DNA of 64,000 nucleotides from Ciceribacter sp. T2.26MG-112.2 (GCF_900492205.1 NZ_UEYQ01000001.1:124001-188000); one strand, 5' to 3'. Positions 27,114 to 36,322 are shown, numbered from the stretch's first letter. Numbers and translations are program-made. The notes: generated by a model not told the origin, from the sequence alone.

Positions 27114-28007
27114 ATGCATGTGATGATTTTCGGCGCCGGCTATTCCGGCAAGGCCATCGGCCGGCTTCTGTCTTCCACCGGACATCGGGTCGCCGGCACG
27201 ACACGCAGCAGCGAAAAGCAATCCGCCTTGCGAGAATGCGGGATCGCGCCCTTGCTGTTCGACGGCAGCGAAATCTCGCCGACGCTCAAAGCCGAACTGG
27301 CCACGGTCACCCATCTCGTCCAGTCGATCGCGCCGGGCCGCGACGGTGACCCGCTGATCCGCCTTTTCGGCGAGAACGAACTCAAGGCGCTGATGCCGAA
27401 GCTCGAGTGGATCGCCTATCTCTCCACCGTCGGCGTCTATGGCGATCATGGCGGCGCCTGGGTGGATGAGGACACGGTGCTCAATCCCGTGTCGCAGCGC
27501 TCGGTCGAGCGCGTCGAGGCCGAAATGTCCTGGCAGGCGCTTGCCGAACGCACCGGCGTGCCGCTCGCGATCCTGCGCCTTTCGGGTATTTACGGTCCGG
27601 GACGCAACGCCTTCGTCAACCTTTCCAACGGCACGGCGCGGCGCCTCGTCAAGAAGGACCAGGTGTTCAACCGCATCCGCGTCGAGGACATCGCCGGTGC
27701 GACCGCCTTCCTCGGCGAAAGGCTCCAGCCGGGCATATATAACGTGACCGACGACGAGCCCTGCCCGCCGCAGGACGTGGTTGCCGAGGCAGCACGATTG
27801 ATGGGGATCGCACCACCACCGGAGCAGTCCTTCGAGACGGCCGAACTCACGCCGATGGCGCGGTCCTTCTATGGCGAGAACAAGCGGGTCTCCAATCGCC
27901 GGCTGAAGGCGCTCGGCTTTGCCTTCTCTCATCCGGACTACCGTCAGTCGCTGCAGGATCTCTGGTCGAACGGCACCTGGAACAAAGCCGGCCACCGGGC
28001 GTTTTAA
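27114..28007 (+). CDS. YeeZ-like NAD-dependent epimerase/dehydratase family protein
   Basis: This is a 297-residue extended SDR with Rossmann loop IFGAGYSGKAIGRLL. AYLSTVGVYGDHGGAWVDE supplies the S/T and Y positions, followed by LRLSGIYGPGRNAFVNL and VTDDEPCPPQDVV. The sequence resembles the YeeZ group, whose substrate is unknown. The start was taken as ATG 27114, seven bases after GCGGAG inside the end of queG; a GTG at 27111 is the alternative. It is probably the last gene of the gst-queG unit. Confidence 0.82.
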   Translation: MHVMIFGAGYSGKAIGRLLSSTGHRVAGTTRSSEKQSALRECGIAPLLFDGSEISPTLKAELATVTHLVQSIAPGRDGDPLIRLFGENELKALMPKLEWIAYLSTVGVYGDHGGAWVDEDTVLNPVSQRSVERVEAEMSWQALAERTGVPLAILRLSGIYGPGRNAFVNLSNGTARRLVKKDQVFNRIRVEDIAGATAFLGERLQPGIYNVTDDEPCPPQDVVAEAARLMGIAPPPEQSFETAELTPMARSFYGENKRVSNRRLKALGFAFSHPDYRQSLQDLWSNGTWNKAGHRAF

Positions 28008-28060
28008 CAGCACAACAAGACCTCCGGACGAGCGATCCACCGCCGTCTGCCCCCGAATCT

Positions 28061-28084
28061 CCACATTTCAGGCATGAAATGTGG
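28061..28084 (+). terminator. Perfect 10-bp hairpin downstream of the SDR gene
   Basis: CCACATTTCA, loop GGCA, and TGAAATGTGG form a perfect stem-loop about 50 bases after the SDR stop. The nearest T-run (ATTTTTGCG) starts some 12 bases later, so it may be an imperfect terminator or an RNA-stability element. Confidence 0.45.
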
Positions 28085-28229
28085 CGGTTCGGATTATTTT
28101 TGCGTGATTTTTTTCGTGATCGCACCATTTTGGGAATCCCCCGGAATGGATTTCCGCTTTTTCTCTGAAATTAAACTACTTTTGCTGAATTCGATCAAAT
28201 CGCACCCATAGCGATTCGCCTTCAACAAT

Positions 28230-28259
28230 CACGAATGTTACAGCCTGAAACATTCCGTG
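28230..28259. promoter_or_regulatory. Imperfect palindrome, candidate operator
   Basis: CACGAATGTTACAG (28230-28243) faces CTGAAACATTCCGTG (28245-28259) across a single central C. The arms match except for one mismatch and one extra base. It lies about 90 bases before the RlpA-like start. The cognate regulator is unknown. Confidence 0.4.
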
Positions 28260-28350
28260 ATGCAGCAAAGGCACGTTTTTGCCATTTTTCCCCTCGTTTT
28301 GGCGACGCCACGCAAAATTTGGCTCGTGTCAACGACTAGGGAAATGCAAA

Positions 28351-28713
28351 TTGACGAATATCCGGCGCTCAACCTTCACTGTCGCAACAATAGTGGCCCT
28401 CGCTGCTTTCCTGCCGCTCTCGGCCCACGCGGCCTCTTCCTGCGGCGGCGCATCCTGGTATGCGTTGCACTCCAAGACAGCTTCCGGTGAACGCATGAAC
28501 CCGTCGCTTCTCACCGCTGCCCACAAGTCGCTGCGTTTCGGCACCAAGCTGAAGGTCACCAATGCCAAGAACGGCAAGAGCGTCGTGGTGCGAATCAATG
28601 ATCGCGGCCCGTTCATTCGCGGCCGGGTGCTCGATCTCTCCAAGGCTGCCGCGCAGAACATCGGCATGATCCGCTCCGGCCACGGCAAGGTCTGCTACGA
28701 GATCATCGGCTGA
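28351..28713 (+). CDS. RlpA-like double-psi beta-barrel secreted protein
   Basis: This is a 120-residue protein with a Sec signal ([24 protein letters not shown]). A double-psi beta-barrel follows: [68 protein letters not shown]. The DRGPF...LDLS core and the aspartate are those of RlpA lytic transglycosylases, but the SPOR domain is absent. It would act on peptidoglycan in the periplasm. Start TTG 28351 has AGGGA upstream and places the signal peptide correctly; the frame extends 24 codons further without a signal-like start. Confidence 0.8.
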   Translation: MTNIRRSTFTVATIVALAAFLPLSAHAASSCGGASWYALHSKTASGERMNPSLLTAAHKSLRFGTKLKVTNAKNGKSVVVRINDRGPFIRGRVLDLSKAAAQNIGMIRSGHGKVCYEIIG

Positions 28714-28812
28714 TCGCCGAGCCGCGACCGGACACGACGCCGACCGGTTAGACGCTTGCTCTTCAAACGGTTCGCAGTTACCACGCTCTCTTCGAATTCA
28801 GGAGAATGGAAC

Positions 28813-30102
28813 ATGCGTCTGGGCGGCCGCCTCGCTGGTGCGATCGAAGTGCTGGATGACATCGAAACGCGTCGCCGCCCGGTGGCGGACGCGCTGAAGG
28901 ACTGGGGCCTCGCGCACCGCTTCGCCGGATCCGGCGACCGCGCCGCGATCGGCAACATCGTCTATGACGCGCTGAGAATGAAGCTCTCGCATACCTGGCT
29001 GATGGACGACGACAGCGCCGCAGCACTCGGCTGGGCGGTGCTGCTGCGCCAGTGGGGCCTTGTCCCCGAAGCACTGGCGGCCGAGTTCGACGGCGACAAT
29101 TTTGCCCCGAAGGCGCTGACGGCGGAGCAACTGGCGGCCTTTTCGTCCCGCGACCTCGCAGATGCGCCGCTGCATGTGCAGGGCGACATCCCGGAATGGA
29201 TCCAGCCGTCCTTCGAAGCCGCCTTCGGCGAAGACTGGCTTTGCGAAGCCAAGGCGCTCGCCGAACGCCCGACGCTCGACCTGCGCGTCAACACCATCAA
29301 GGCCAATCGCGACAAGGTTCTGAAGGCGCTCGACCGCACCAATGCAAAGGCCGCCAGCATTGCCCGCTTCGGCATTCGTATCCCCGCAGGCGAAGGTGCC
29401 TCGCGCCTGCCCAACGTCACCGCTGAACTCAGCTTCCAGAAGGGCTGGTTCGAGGTGCAGGACGAGGGATCGCAGATCGTCTCCGACCTGGTCGACGCCA
29501 AGGAAGGCGACCAGGTTCTCGATTTCTGTGCCGGCGGCGGCGGCAAGACGCTCGCCATGGCGGCAGTGATGAACAACAAGGGCCAGGTCCATGCCTATGA
29601 CGCAGACCGCAAGCGCCTGGCGCCGATCATCGAACGGCTGAAGCGCGCCGGGACCCGCAATGTCCAGGTGCACGATAGTCTGCGCGGCATCGACAGCCTG
29701 AAGGGCCATGTCGATCGCGTGCTGGTCGATGCCCCCTGCACCGGCACCGGCACCTGGCGCCGGCGCCCCGATACGAAGTGGCGCCTGACGCTGCGCAATC
29801 TGCAGGAGCGCGTCGCCCAGCAGCAGGAAGCGCTGACCGAGGCTGCAGCCTATGTCCGCCCGGGCGGGGAACTGCTCTACGTCACCTGTTCGGTGCTGCC
29901 CGAGGAAAACGACGCCCAGGCCGCCGCCTTTTGCGCCGCCAATCCCGAGTTCGAGATCGCGCCGACGCTCGACGGCTGGGATCGCCTGTTCGGCAGGGAT
30001 GCACCGCGCCCACGCTCGCAGAACGGCCTCAGCGTCACCTTGAGCCCCGCCTCGACCGATACCGACGGTTTCTTTTTCTGCCGGATGCGCCGCAAGGCAT
30101 GA
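28813..30102 (+). CDS. RsmB/NOP family rRNA (cytosine-5) methyltransferase
   Basis: This 429-residue protein has a helical N-terminal RNA-binding region (1-140). The SAM domain contains VLDFCAGGGGKTLAMAAVM, the catalytic motif DAPCTGTGTWRRRPD and the second cysteine YVTCSVLPEEN. These two cysteine motifs define m5C RNA methyltransferases. RsmB itself modifies C967 of 16S rRNA; rhizobia carry more than one RsmB-type gene, so the exact target is uncertain. AGGAG lies before ATG 28813. Confidence 0.88.
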   Translation: MRLGGRLAGAIEVLDDIETRRRPVADALKDWGLAHRFAGSGDRAAIGNIVYDALRMKLSHTWLMDDDSAAALGWAVLLRQWGLVPEALAAEFDGDNFAPKALTAEQLAAFSSRDLADAPLHVQGDIPEWIQPSFEAAFGEDWLCEAKALAERPTLDLRVNTIKANRDKVLKALDRTNAKAASIARFGIRIPAGEGASRLPNVTAELSFQKGWFEVQDEGSQIVSDLVDAKEGDQVLDFCAGGGGKTLAMAAVMNNKGQVHAYDADRKRLAPIIERLKRAGTRNVQVHDSLRGIDSLKGHVDRVLVDAPCTGTGTWRRRPDTKWRLTLRNLQERVAQQQEALTEAAAYVRPGGELLYVTCSVLPEENDAQAAAFCAANPEFEIAPTLDGWDRLFGRDAPRPRSQNGLSVTLSPASTDTDGFFFCRMRRKA

Positions 30103-30244
30103 GGCGCATCCGCCCGGTGGGACTTGACGAACCGCAAGCGGTTGGCGCTTTTCTATTCTCGACTATTTGACACCAGTTTCTTTTTCCGCCAAGACAAGGT
30201 CGTTCGTTTCACGCAGAGGGCGCGCAAGCGTCGAAGGAGAGACC

Positions 30245-31525
30245 ATGTCCCGCAAATCCATTCTTGGCGCCTCGTTCGCGCTCTTGATTGCCTCGGCAAG
30301 CTTCATGGCCGGCCCCGCTGCTGCGGCCACCGACGCGGCCGCCGTCGTCAACCATTATGCGGCGCTTGCCCATGCCAAGTATGAGGATTCGCTCAACACC
30401 GCCAAGGCGCTCGACGCTGCCATCGACGCGCTGATCGCTACCCCGAGCGACGAGACGCTGAAGGCCGCGCGCGCCGCCTGGATCAAGGCCCGCGTGCCTT
30501 ACCAGCAGTCGGAGGTCTATCGCTTCGGCAATGCCGTGGTCGATGACTGGGAAGGCAAGGTCAATGCCTGGCCGCTCGACGAGGGCCTGATCGACTATGT
30601 CGATGCCTCCTACGGCACCGAGAGTGATGAGAACGCGCTGTTCGTCGCCAATGTGATTGCCAACCCGAAGCTGAAGATCAACGGCAAGGATGTCGACGCC
30701 ACCAATCTGACGCCGGAATTCCTCTCCGAGACGCTGCATGAAGCCGGCGAGATCGAGGCCAATGTGGCGACCGGCTACCATGCCATCGAATTCCTGCTGT
30801 GGGGCCAGGACCTCAACGGCACGGGTCCCGGCGCCGGCAACCGCGCCTATACCGACTTCGACACCAAGAACTGCACCAACGGCCATTGCGACCGCCGCGC
30901 CGCCTATCTCAAGGCCGCCTCCACGCTGCTGGTTTCCGATCTCCAGGAAATGGTCACCGCTTGGGCACCAGACGGCGAAGCGACGAAGACCGTGACGGCC
31001 GATCCGAAGGCCGGCATTTCCGCCATCCTCACCGGCATGGGCTCGCTGTCCTACGGCGAACTGGCCGGCGAGCGCATGAAGCTCGGCGTGCTGCTGCACG
31101 ACCCGGAAGAAGAACACGACTGCTTCTCCGACAACACGCACGCCTCGCATCTGAACGACGCCGTCGGCATCGCTTCCGCCTATACCGGCGAGTATACCCG
31201 CGCCGACGGCACGAAGATGACCGGCCCTTCGCTCTCCGAACTGGTCGCCGCCAAGGATACGGCCCTCGACGCCGAGATGAAGGCCAAGCTCACCAAGACG
31301 CTCGACGCCATGAACGCCATGGCCAAGCGCGCCGAGACGGTCGAGGCCTATGACCAGATGATCGGTGAAGGCAATGCCGAGGGCAACGCCACCGTCCAGG
31401 CCGCCATCGACGGGCTGATCGACCAGACCAAGACCATCGAGCGCGTCATTGCGTCGCTGGATCTGGGTACGATCGAGCTTGAAGGTTCCGACAGCCTGGA
31501 TAACCCTAACGCCGTGTTCCAATAA
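30245..31525 (+). CDS. Imelysin (peptidase M75 / IrpA-like) periplasmic protein
   Basis: This 426-residue protein has a Sec signal (MSRKSILGASFALLIASASFMAGPAAAA). Two imelysin helical repeats follow, with the family motif GxHxxE as G177-Y-H179-A-I-E182 in GYHAIEFLLWGQDL. The insertions ENALFVANVIANP and HDPEEEHDCFSDNTHASHLND are typical of the IrpA branch. Imelysins are linked to periplasmic iron handling. GAAGGAGAG precedes the ATG. It is first in a four-gene operon (imelysin, di-heme protein, second imelysin, DUF1513), an arrangement shared by many proteobacteria. Confidence 0.9.
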   Translation: MSRKSILGASFALLIASASFMAGPAAAATDAAAVVNHYAALAHAKYEDSLNTAKALDAAIDALIATPSDETLKAARAAWIKARVPYQQSEVYRFGNAVVDDWEGKVNAWPLDEGLIDYVDASYGTESDENALFVANVIANPKLKINGKDVDATNLTPEFLSETLHEAGEIEANVATGYHAIEFLLWGQDLNGTGPGAGNRAYTDFDTKNCTNGHCDRRAAYLKAASTLLVSDLQEMVTAWAPDGEATKTVTADPKAGISAILTGMGSLSYGELAGERMKLGVLLHDPEEEHDCFSDNTHASHLNDAVGIASAYTGEYTRADGTKMTGPSLSELVAAKDTALDAEMKAKLTKTLDAMNAMAKRAETVEAYDQMIGEGNAEGNATVQAAIDGLIDQTKTIERVIASLDLGTIELEGSDSLDNPNAVFQ

Positions 31526-31534
31526 GACAAAGGC

Positions 31535-31560
31535 GGGCCATCGGACCTCTCCGGTGGCCC
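31535..31560 (+). other. Intercistronic hairpin between imelysin and di-heme genes
   Basis: An 11-bp stem (31535-31545 with 31550-31560, one G-U pair, loop CCTC) lies 9 bases after the imelysin stop and 13 bases before the next ATG. No T-run follows, so it is more likely an RNA-processing or stability element than a terminator. Confidence 0.55.
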
Positions 31561-31573
31561 GAATTCCATCAAC

Positions 31574-33106
31574 ATGTCCCGCATCACCGCCCGCATCCCC
31601 CGGCATCTGCTGCTCGCAACCGCCTTGTCTTTTGCCGTGCTCGGCACCGCTCTGGCCGATGATCCGGTGCGGCGGACGGATCTGACGCCAAAAGACCTGA
31701 AGCGCGTCGAGAAGGTCACGAGCCCGACGACCGACTTCTCCAAGCCGGAACCGTTCGAACTGATGCAGGGCGGGGCTGCCACATCGACCCACCCGGTCAA
31801 CGGCGATGCCTTTTCGCATTTTTCCGCCAACATCACCTTTTCCGAGGAGGAGGAGTTCAAGCTCGGCAATGCGCTGTTTCGCAAGTTCTGGGTCTCCTCG
31901 CCCTCCTCGACCCAGGCGTCCGACGGTCTCGGGCCGCTGTTCAACGCCCGCGCCTGCCAGAGCTGTCACCTGAAGGACGGACGCGGCCACCCGCCGGAGG
32001 GGGCAGCCGATGCCACTTCGATGTTCCTCAGGCTCGCCCGCCCGGCGCGCACCGACGAGGAACGCCAGGCGGTGGCCGAGCTTGCGGCCGTCAATTTTCC
32101 CGATCCGACCTATGGCGGCCAATTGCAGGATCTGGCCGTTCCCGGCATTGCCGCCGAAGGCCGGATGAAGATCACCTATACCGAGGAAACCGTGACGCTC
32201 GCCGGTGGCGAGACAATATCGCTGCGCAAGCCGACCTATGCGATTGCCGATCTCGCCTACGGTCCGCTAGACCCGGAGACGACGCTCTCGCCGCGCATCG
32301 CCAATCCGATGGTCGGCATGGGGCTGATCCAGGCGATCACTGACGCCGACATCCTTGCCCGGGCCGATCCGCAGGATCGCGACGGCGACGGCATTTCCGG
32401 CCGCGCGGCGCGGGCCCGCGATCACCGCACCGGCGAGTTGAAACTGGGCCGCTTCGGCTGGAAGGCACAGAACGCCTCCGTGCGCGACCAGAGTTCCAGC
32501 GCCTTCAAGGGCGATCTCGGCATTTCGACGCCGGACGACCCACATCCCTTTGGCGACTGCACGCAAGCGCAGGAAAAGTGCCTGTCCATGCCGACCGGCG
32601 TGCAGAGCCGGCTGGGCGACACCGAAGCCCCCGACCCGGTCCTCGACCTCGTCACCTTCTATTCGGAAAACCTGGCGCTTCCGGCCCGGCGTAACATCGA
32701 CGATCCGACCGTACTCAAGGGGAAGTCGATCTTCTACGCCTCGGGCTGCGTCGCCTGCCACACGCCGAAATACGTGACCAGCCGCAAGGCGGAAAACAAG
32801 GCGCATCGGTTCCAGTTGATCTGGCCCCATTCCGACTTTCTGCTGCATGACATGGGCGAGGGGCTTGCCGATGGGCAGCAGGTCGGCGATGCCGGCGGAC
32901 AGGAATGGCGCACGGCGCCGCTCTGGGGCATCGGCTTGACCGAAGAGGTGAACGGCCACACCTTCTTCCTGCATGACGGACGCGCCCGCAATCTCACCGA
33001 GGCGATCCTCTGGCACGGCGGCGAGGCGCAGGCGGCCCGAGATACATTTGCAGGGCTCGCGCCCGATGATCGCAAGGCGCTGATTGCCTTCCTGGAGTCG
33101 TTATGA
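31574..33106 (+). CDS. Di-heme c-type cytochrome oxidoreductase (DUF1111)
   Basis: This 510-residue exported protein has a signal peptide (HLLLATALSFAVLGTALA). Two heme c attachment motifs are present, CQSCH (Cys128-His132) and CVACH (Cys392-His396). The DUF1111 surroundings include GLGPLFNARACQSCHLKDGRGHPP and LWGIGLTEEVNGHTFFLHDGRARNLTEAILWHGGEA. The fold is related to MauG/di-heme peroxidases. In this operon it may deliver or accept electrons for iron handling by the imelysins; that role is inferred. The stop overlaps the next start by ATGA. Confidence 0.9.
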   Translation: MSRITARIPRHLLLATALSFAVLGTALADDPVRRTDLTPKDLKRVEKVTSPTTDFSKPEPFELMQGGAATSTHPVNGDAFSHFSANITFSEEEEFKLGNALFRKFWVSSPSSTQASDGLGPLFNARACQSCHLKDGRGHPPEGAADATSMFLRLARPARTDEERQAVAELAAVNFPDPTYGGQLQDLAVPGIAAEGRMKITYTEETVTLAGGETISLRKPTYAIADLAYGPLDPETTLSPRIANPMVGMGLIQAITDADILARADPQDRDGDGISGRAARARDHRTGELKLGRFGWKAQNASVRDQSSSAFKGDLGISTPDDPHPFGDCTQAQEKCLSMPTGVQSRLGDTEAPDPVLDLVTFYSENLALPARRNIDDPTVLKGKSIFYASGCVACHTPKYVTSRKAENKAHRFQLIWPHSDFLLHDMGEGLADGQQVGDAGGQEWRTAPLWGIGLTEEVNGHTFFLHDGRARNLTEAILWHGGEAQAARDTFAGLAPDDRKALIAFLESL

Positions 33107-34206
33107 AACCTCTCGTTCTCGGCCTCTTCATTGCCCTTGGCTTCTCGGCGACAGCAACTGCGCAGGAGGCCGGGACGACCCCGGCGACCCTGAAGAGCGA
33201 GGCGATCCCGGCGGTCATGGAAAAGGCCGTCGAAAACTTCATTCGCCCCGGCTACCATCGGTTCCGCGACCGGTCGGCCACCCTTGAGGCCGACATGCAC
33301 GCGCTCTGTGCCGGGCCCTCTGCCGAAGCCCTCGACAAGGCCCGTGTCGCATTCGACAAGACGGTCGCCGCCTGGAGCACGGTCGAGATCGTCCGCGTCG
33401 GGCCGGTGATCGAGGCCAACCGCTTCGAGCGCATCCTCTTCTATCCCGATCGCAAGAGCACCGGGCTGAAGCAGGTCCAGGCCATTCTGGCCAGGCCGGA
33501 CGAGAGCGCGACATCGGTCGAAACACTGAAGGACAAGAGCGTCGCCATGCAGGGGCTCGGCGCGCTTGAATTCGTGCTTTTCGGCACCGGATCCGAGGCC
33601 TTGCCGAAGGATCAGCAGGGCTTTCGCTGCCGCTACGGTGCCGCCATCGCCGGCAATCTGGTGCGGCTCGGCAACGAACTCGCCGACGAATGGGACAAGG
33701 ATGGCGGGATAAAGGACGCCTGGAAACACCCCGGACCCGACAATCCGGTCTTCCGTGACGGCCGCGAGGCGATTACCGCGCTGCTCGGCATTCTGGTCCA
33801 TGGCGCCGAGGCGATCCGCGACCAGCGGATCGAGACTTTCTACAAGGGCGCGGACAACAACACCTTCCCACGGCAAGCTATCTACTGGCGCAGCCGCAAC
33901 ACCTGGCATTCGGTGGAGGCCAATATAGAAGCCCTCCGCACCCTGATGCGGGAATCGGGCATGGCCGACCTCCTCGACGAGGATTCGCGATCGATCGTCT
34001 CCTCGATCGACTTCGTCGCCAGATCGCTCGTCAGGGTGGCCAACGACATCGATCCGGATATCGAGGCGGCCGTCGCCGATCCGATCGAGCGCACCAAGCT
34101 CGACTTCCTGCTGCTCAACAGCAAGGACCTGATCCTGCGCCTCAGCAACGATTATGGCGGCGCGATCGGCCTTACCGCCGGCTTCTCCTTCTCCGACGGC
34201 GACTAG
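33103..34206 (+). CDS. Second imelysin-family periplasmic protein, signature histidine replaced
   Basis: This is a 367-residue protein with a signal peptide (MKPLVLGLFIALGFSATATA) and a helical imelysin domain. Where the family has GxHxxE it reads G151-L-G153-A-L-E156 (QGLGALEFVLFG), so the histidine is a glycine while the glycine and glutamate remain. Length is in the family range. It is translationally coupled to the di-heme gene upstream and directly abuts the DUF1513 gene. It may bind metal differently from its partner or serve a structural role. Confidence 0.85.
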   Translation: MKPLVLGLFIALGFSATATAQEAGTTPATLKSEAIPAVMEKAVENFIRPGYHRFRDRSATLEADMHALCAGPSAEALDKARVAFDKTVAAWSTVEIVRVGPVIEANRFERILFYPDRKSTGLKQVQAILARPDESATSVETLKDKSVAMQGLGALEFVLFGTGSEALPKDQQGFRCRYGAAIAGNLVRLGNELADEWDKDGGIKDAWKHPGPDNPVFRDGREAITALLGILVHGAEAIRDQRIETFYKGADNNTFPRQAIYWRSRNTWHSVEANIEALRTLMRESGMADLLDEDSRSIVSSIDFVARSLVRVANDIDPDIEAAVADPIERTKLDFLLLNSKDLILRLSNDYGGAIGLTAGFSFSDGD

Positions 34207-34207
34207 G

Positions 34208-35290
34208 ATGCGGAAACCGGGGCTGATCGACCGGCGATCCTTCGTGAAGGCGGCAGGTGCGCTCTTCCTCGCCTCGCTTTCGCCGCGCGCGCTGTTCGCC
34301 CTCGAGCGCAGCGACGCAGTCTTTGCCTCCGGCTTCCGCGCGCCAGACGGATCTTTCGGCATCGGCCTGGTCGCCGAGGACGGGACGTTCATCGATCGGA
34401 TCGACCTGCCCGACCGGGTCCACGGCCTGGGCCACAGTCCGGCGACCGGGCTTTCGGTCGCGTTCGCCCGGCGTCCCGGCACCTTTGCGGTCCTCTTCAA
34501 CGCCCGCAAGCGCAGCGAACCGATCATCATCGCCGCGCCGGACAACCGCCATTTCTTCGGCCACGGCCAATTCTCGCCGGACGGCCGCCTGCTTTATGCC
34601 AGCGAGAACGATTTCGACGCCAATCGCGGCATGATCGGTGTCTACGATGCGACGGACGGATTCCGCCGGGTTGGGGAATTTCCCGCCCACGGCATCGGCA
34701 CCCATGACATGACGGTCAGCGACGACGGCCGCTTCCTGATCATCGCCAATGGCGGGATCGAGACCCATCCGGATTTCGGTCGCACCAAGCTCAACCTCGA
34801 CCATATGGAACCCTCGCTGGTGATCGCCGATGCCGCGACCGGCGCCCTGATCGAGAAGCACGTCATGCCGCGCGAACTCAGCCAGTTGTCGACCCGGCAT
34901 CTCGACGTAGCCGAGAATGGCCGCGTCTGGTTCGCCTGCCAGTACGAGGGCCCGCGCAACGATACGCCGCCGCTGGTCGGCCATTTCGCCCGGGGCGAGG
35001 CCCTTGCCTTCGTCTCCCTGCCGCAAGACATCACCGCAGGCCTCGCCAACTATGTCGGCGCGATCGCCGTCAACCGGCGCGACGGTCTCGTCGGCTTGAC
35101 CTCGCCGAAGGGTGGGCTGGCCGTCACGCTCGAGGCACGGAGCGGCAAGGTGGTTTCGACAGCCGTCGTCGCCGATGCCGCCGGCATAGCACCCGCCTTG
35201 TCGGGCTTCGCCGTCTCCTCCTACGACGGGCATTTCCAGACGACGCAAAGCCCGCTTGCCTGGGACCAGCATATCCTGCGGATTTCGTGA
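34208..35290 (+). CDS. DUF1513 Tat-exported beta-propeller-like protein
   Basis: This 360-residue protein has a twin-arginine signal, IDRRSFVKAAGALFLASL (R-R-x-F-x-K), so it should be exported folded to the periplasm. The body has repeated strands such as HFFGHGQFSPDGRLLYASENDFDANRG, GIGTHDMTVSDDGRFLIIANGGIETHPDFGR and LDHMEPSLVIAD, which is the DUF1513 propeller pattern. It starts one base after the second imelysin stop and ends the operon. The function is unknown; the company of imelysins points to iron metabolism. Confidence 0.88.
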   Translation: MRKPGLIDRRSFVKAAGALFLASLSPRALFALERSDAVFASGFRAPDGSFGIGLVAEDGTFIDRIDLPDRVHGLGHSPATGLSVAFARRPGTFAVLFNARKRSEPIIIAAPDNRHFFGHGQFSPDGRLLYASENDFDANRGMIGVYDATDGFRRVGEFPAHGIGTHDMTVSDDGRFLIIANGGIETHPDFGRTKLNLDHMEPSLVIADAATGALIEKHVMPRELSQLSTRHLDVAENGRVWFACQYEGPRNDTPPLVGHFARGEALAFVSLPQDITAGLANYVGAIAVNRRDGLVGLTSPKGGLAVTLEARSGKVVSTAVVADAAGIAPALSGFAVSSYDGHFQTTQSPLAWDQHILRIS

Positions 35291-35332
35291 GCGCGCCCTT
35301 GGCGACAAGCGCCTCCGCTCTATCTTAAGTCC

Positions 35333-35785
35333 ATGCGCAAAGCCGTCATCCACATCATCTTCATCGCCGCCGTTGTCGGGCTCGGCATTCTCTCGGGCCT
35401 CTCCAACATGCCGGGCGAATGGTATCGGTCGCTGGAGAAACCGTTCTTCAATCCGCCGGCCTGGATCTTCGCCCCGGTGTGGACGGTGCTCTACGTGCTG
35501 ATTGGCATTGCCGGGGCAAGGGTCTGGCTCAAGGCGCCGGCCTCCGCCGCCATGCAGATCTGGTTCGCCCAGATCGCGCTCAACATGATGTGGTCGCCGG
35601 CCTTCTTCGGCCTCGAGGCACCGGGCCTCGCCCTGCTGGTCATCTTCGGCCTCCTCGTTACCATCATCGGCTTCATCTGGCAGGCGGGGCCGATCGATCG
35701 CGTGGCGCGACTGCTGTTTTTCCCCTATCTCGCCTGGGTGGGCTTCGCCACACTGCTCAACGCCTCGATATTCCTGATGAACTAG
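35333..35785 (+). CDS. tspO: TspO/MBR family tryptophan-rich sensory protein
   Basis: This is a 150-residue, five-helix membrane protein. The family pattern is clear: SNMPGEWYRSLEKPFFNPPAWIFAPVWTVLYVLIGIAGARVW, then QIALNMMWSPAFFGLEAPGLALLVI and FPYLAWVGFATLLNASIFLMN. TspO binds porphyrins and, in Rhodobacter and Sinorhizobium, takes part in oxygen- or nutrient-related signalling. The ribosome site is weak. It sits just after the putative iron operon, but a 42-base gap makes co-transcription uncertain. Confidence 0.92.
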   Translation: MRKAVIHIIFIAAVVGLGILSGLSNMPGEWYRSLEKPFFNPPAWIFAPVWTVLYVLIGIAGARVWLKAPASAAMQIWFAQIALNMMWSPAFFGLEAPGLALLVIFGLLVTIIGFIWQAGPIDRVARLLFFPYLAWVGFATLLNASIFLMN

Positions 35786-35872
35786 GACAGGATGCGGCCG
35801 AATCCGCCTTTCGGCCGCTTGCCGAAGCGCATCCGGCATGCCAATTTCGCGCCTGCGAAAAGAGGCACATCC

Positions 35873-36322
35873 ATGAGTGAAATCGATAGCGACGCGGTCG
35901 GCGAGCGGATCCGCAGGAGCTTCGCCCGGCAGGGCGCCATGCACACGCTCGGCGCGGAACTCACCAGCGTCAGCCAGGGCGTGGTCGAAATCGAGATGCC
36001 CTTCGACGAGAAGCTGACCCAGCAGCACGGCATCCTGCATGCCGGCGTGATATCCGCGGCCCTCGATGCCGCCTGCACCTACAGCGCCTATACGATGATC
36101 GAGCCGGACGTCTCGCTTCTGACGATCGAGTTCAAGGTCAACCTGATGTCGCCCGGCAAGGGCGAGCGCTTCCTGTTTCGCGGCGAGATCACCAAGCCGG
36201 GCTCCACGATCATCGTCGCCGATGGACGCGGCTACGCCCTGAACGACGGCCCCGCCAAGCTCATTGCCTCGATGACCAGCACGATGATGGTCGTCCGCGG
36301 CCGCAAGGAGATTTCCGGATGA
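35873..36322 (+). CDS. PaaI-family hotdog thioesterase
   Basis: This 149-residue protein has a single hotdog domain: VVEIEMPFDEKLTQQHGILHAGVISAALDAACTYSA, containing the HGGxxHxG-like QQHGILHAG, followed by LLTIEFKVNLMSPGKGERFLFRGEI. It would hydrolyse acyl-CoA or aryl-CoA thioesters. The start was taken at MSEIDSDAVG (35873). It overlaps the next gene by 4 bases, so the two are coupled. The acyl substrate is unknown. Confidence 0.85.
   Translation: MSEIDSDAVGERIRRSFARQGAMHTLGAELTSVSQGVVEIEMPFDEKLTQQHGILHAGVISAALDAACTYSAYTMIEPDVSLLTIEFKVNLMSPGKGERFLFRGEITKPGSTIIVADGRGYALNDGPAKLIASMTSTMMVVRGRKEISG

Larger units (their letters stand above)
28008..28350. other. AT-enriched intergenic region before the RlpA-like gene
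   Basis: About 340 bases with no supportable gene. It contains a perfect hairpin (28061-28084), several T-rich runs and a long imperfect palindrome (28230-28259). It likely holds the end of the upstream operon and the promoter and control region of the gene at 28351. No RNA gene was recognised. Confidence 0.5.

Noticed and set aside
30103-30244. Possible iron-responsive (Fur/RirA/Irr) operator before the imelysin operon
   Set aside because: No sequence there gives a convincing match to the TGA-N9-TCA or ICE-box patterns I know. Iron control remains an inference from gene content.
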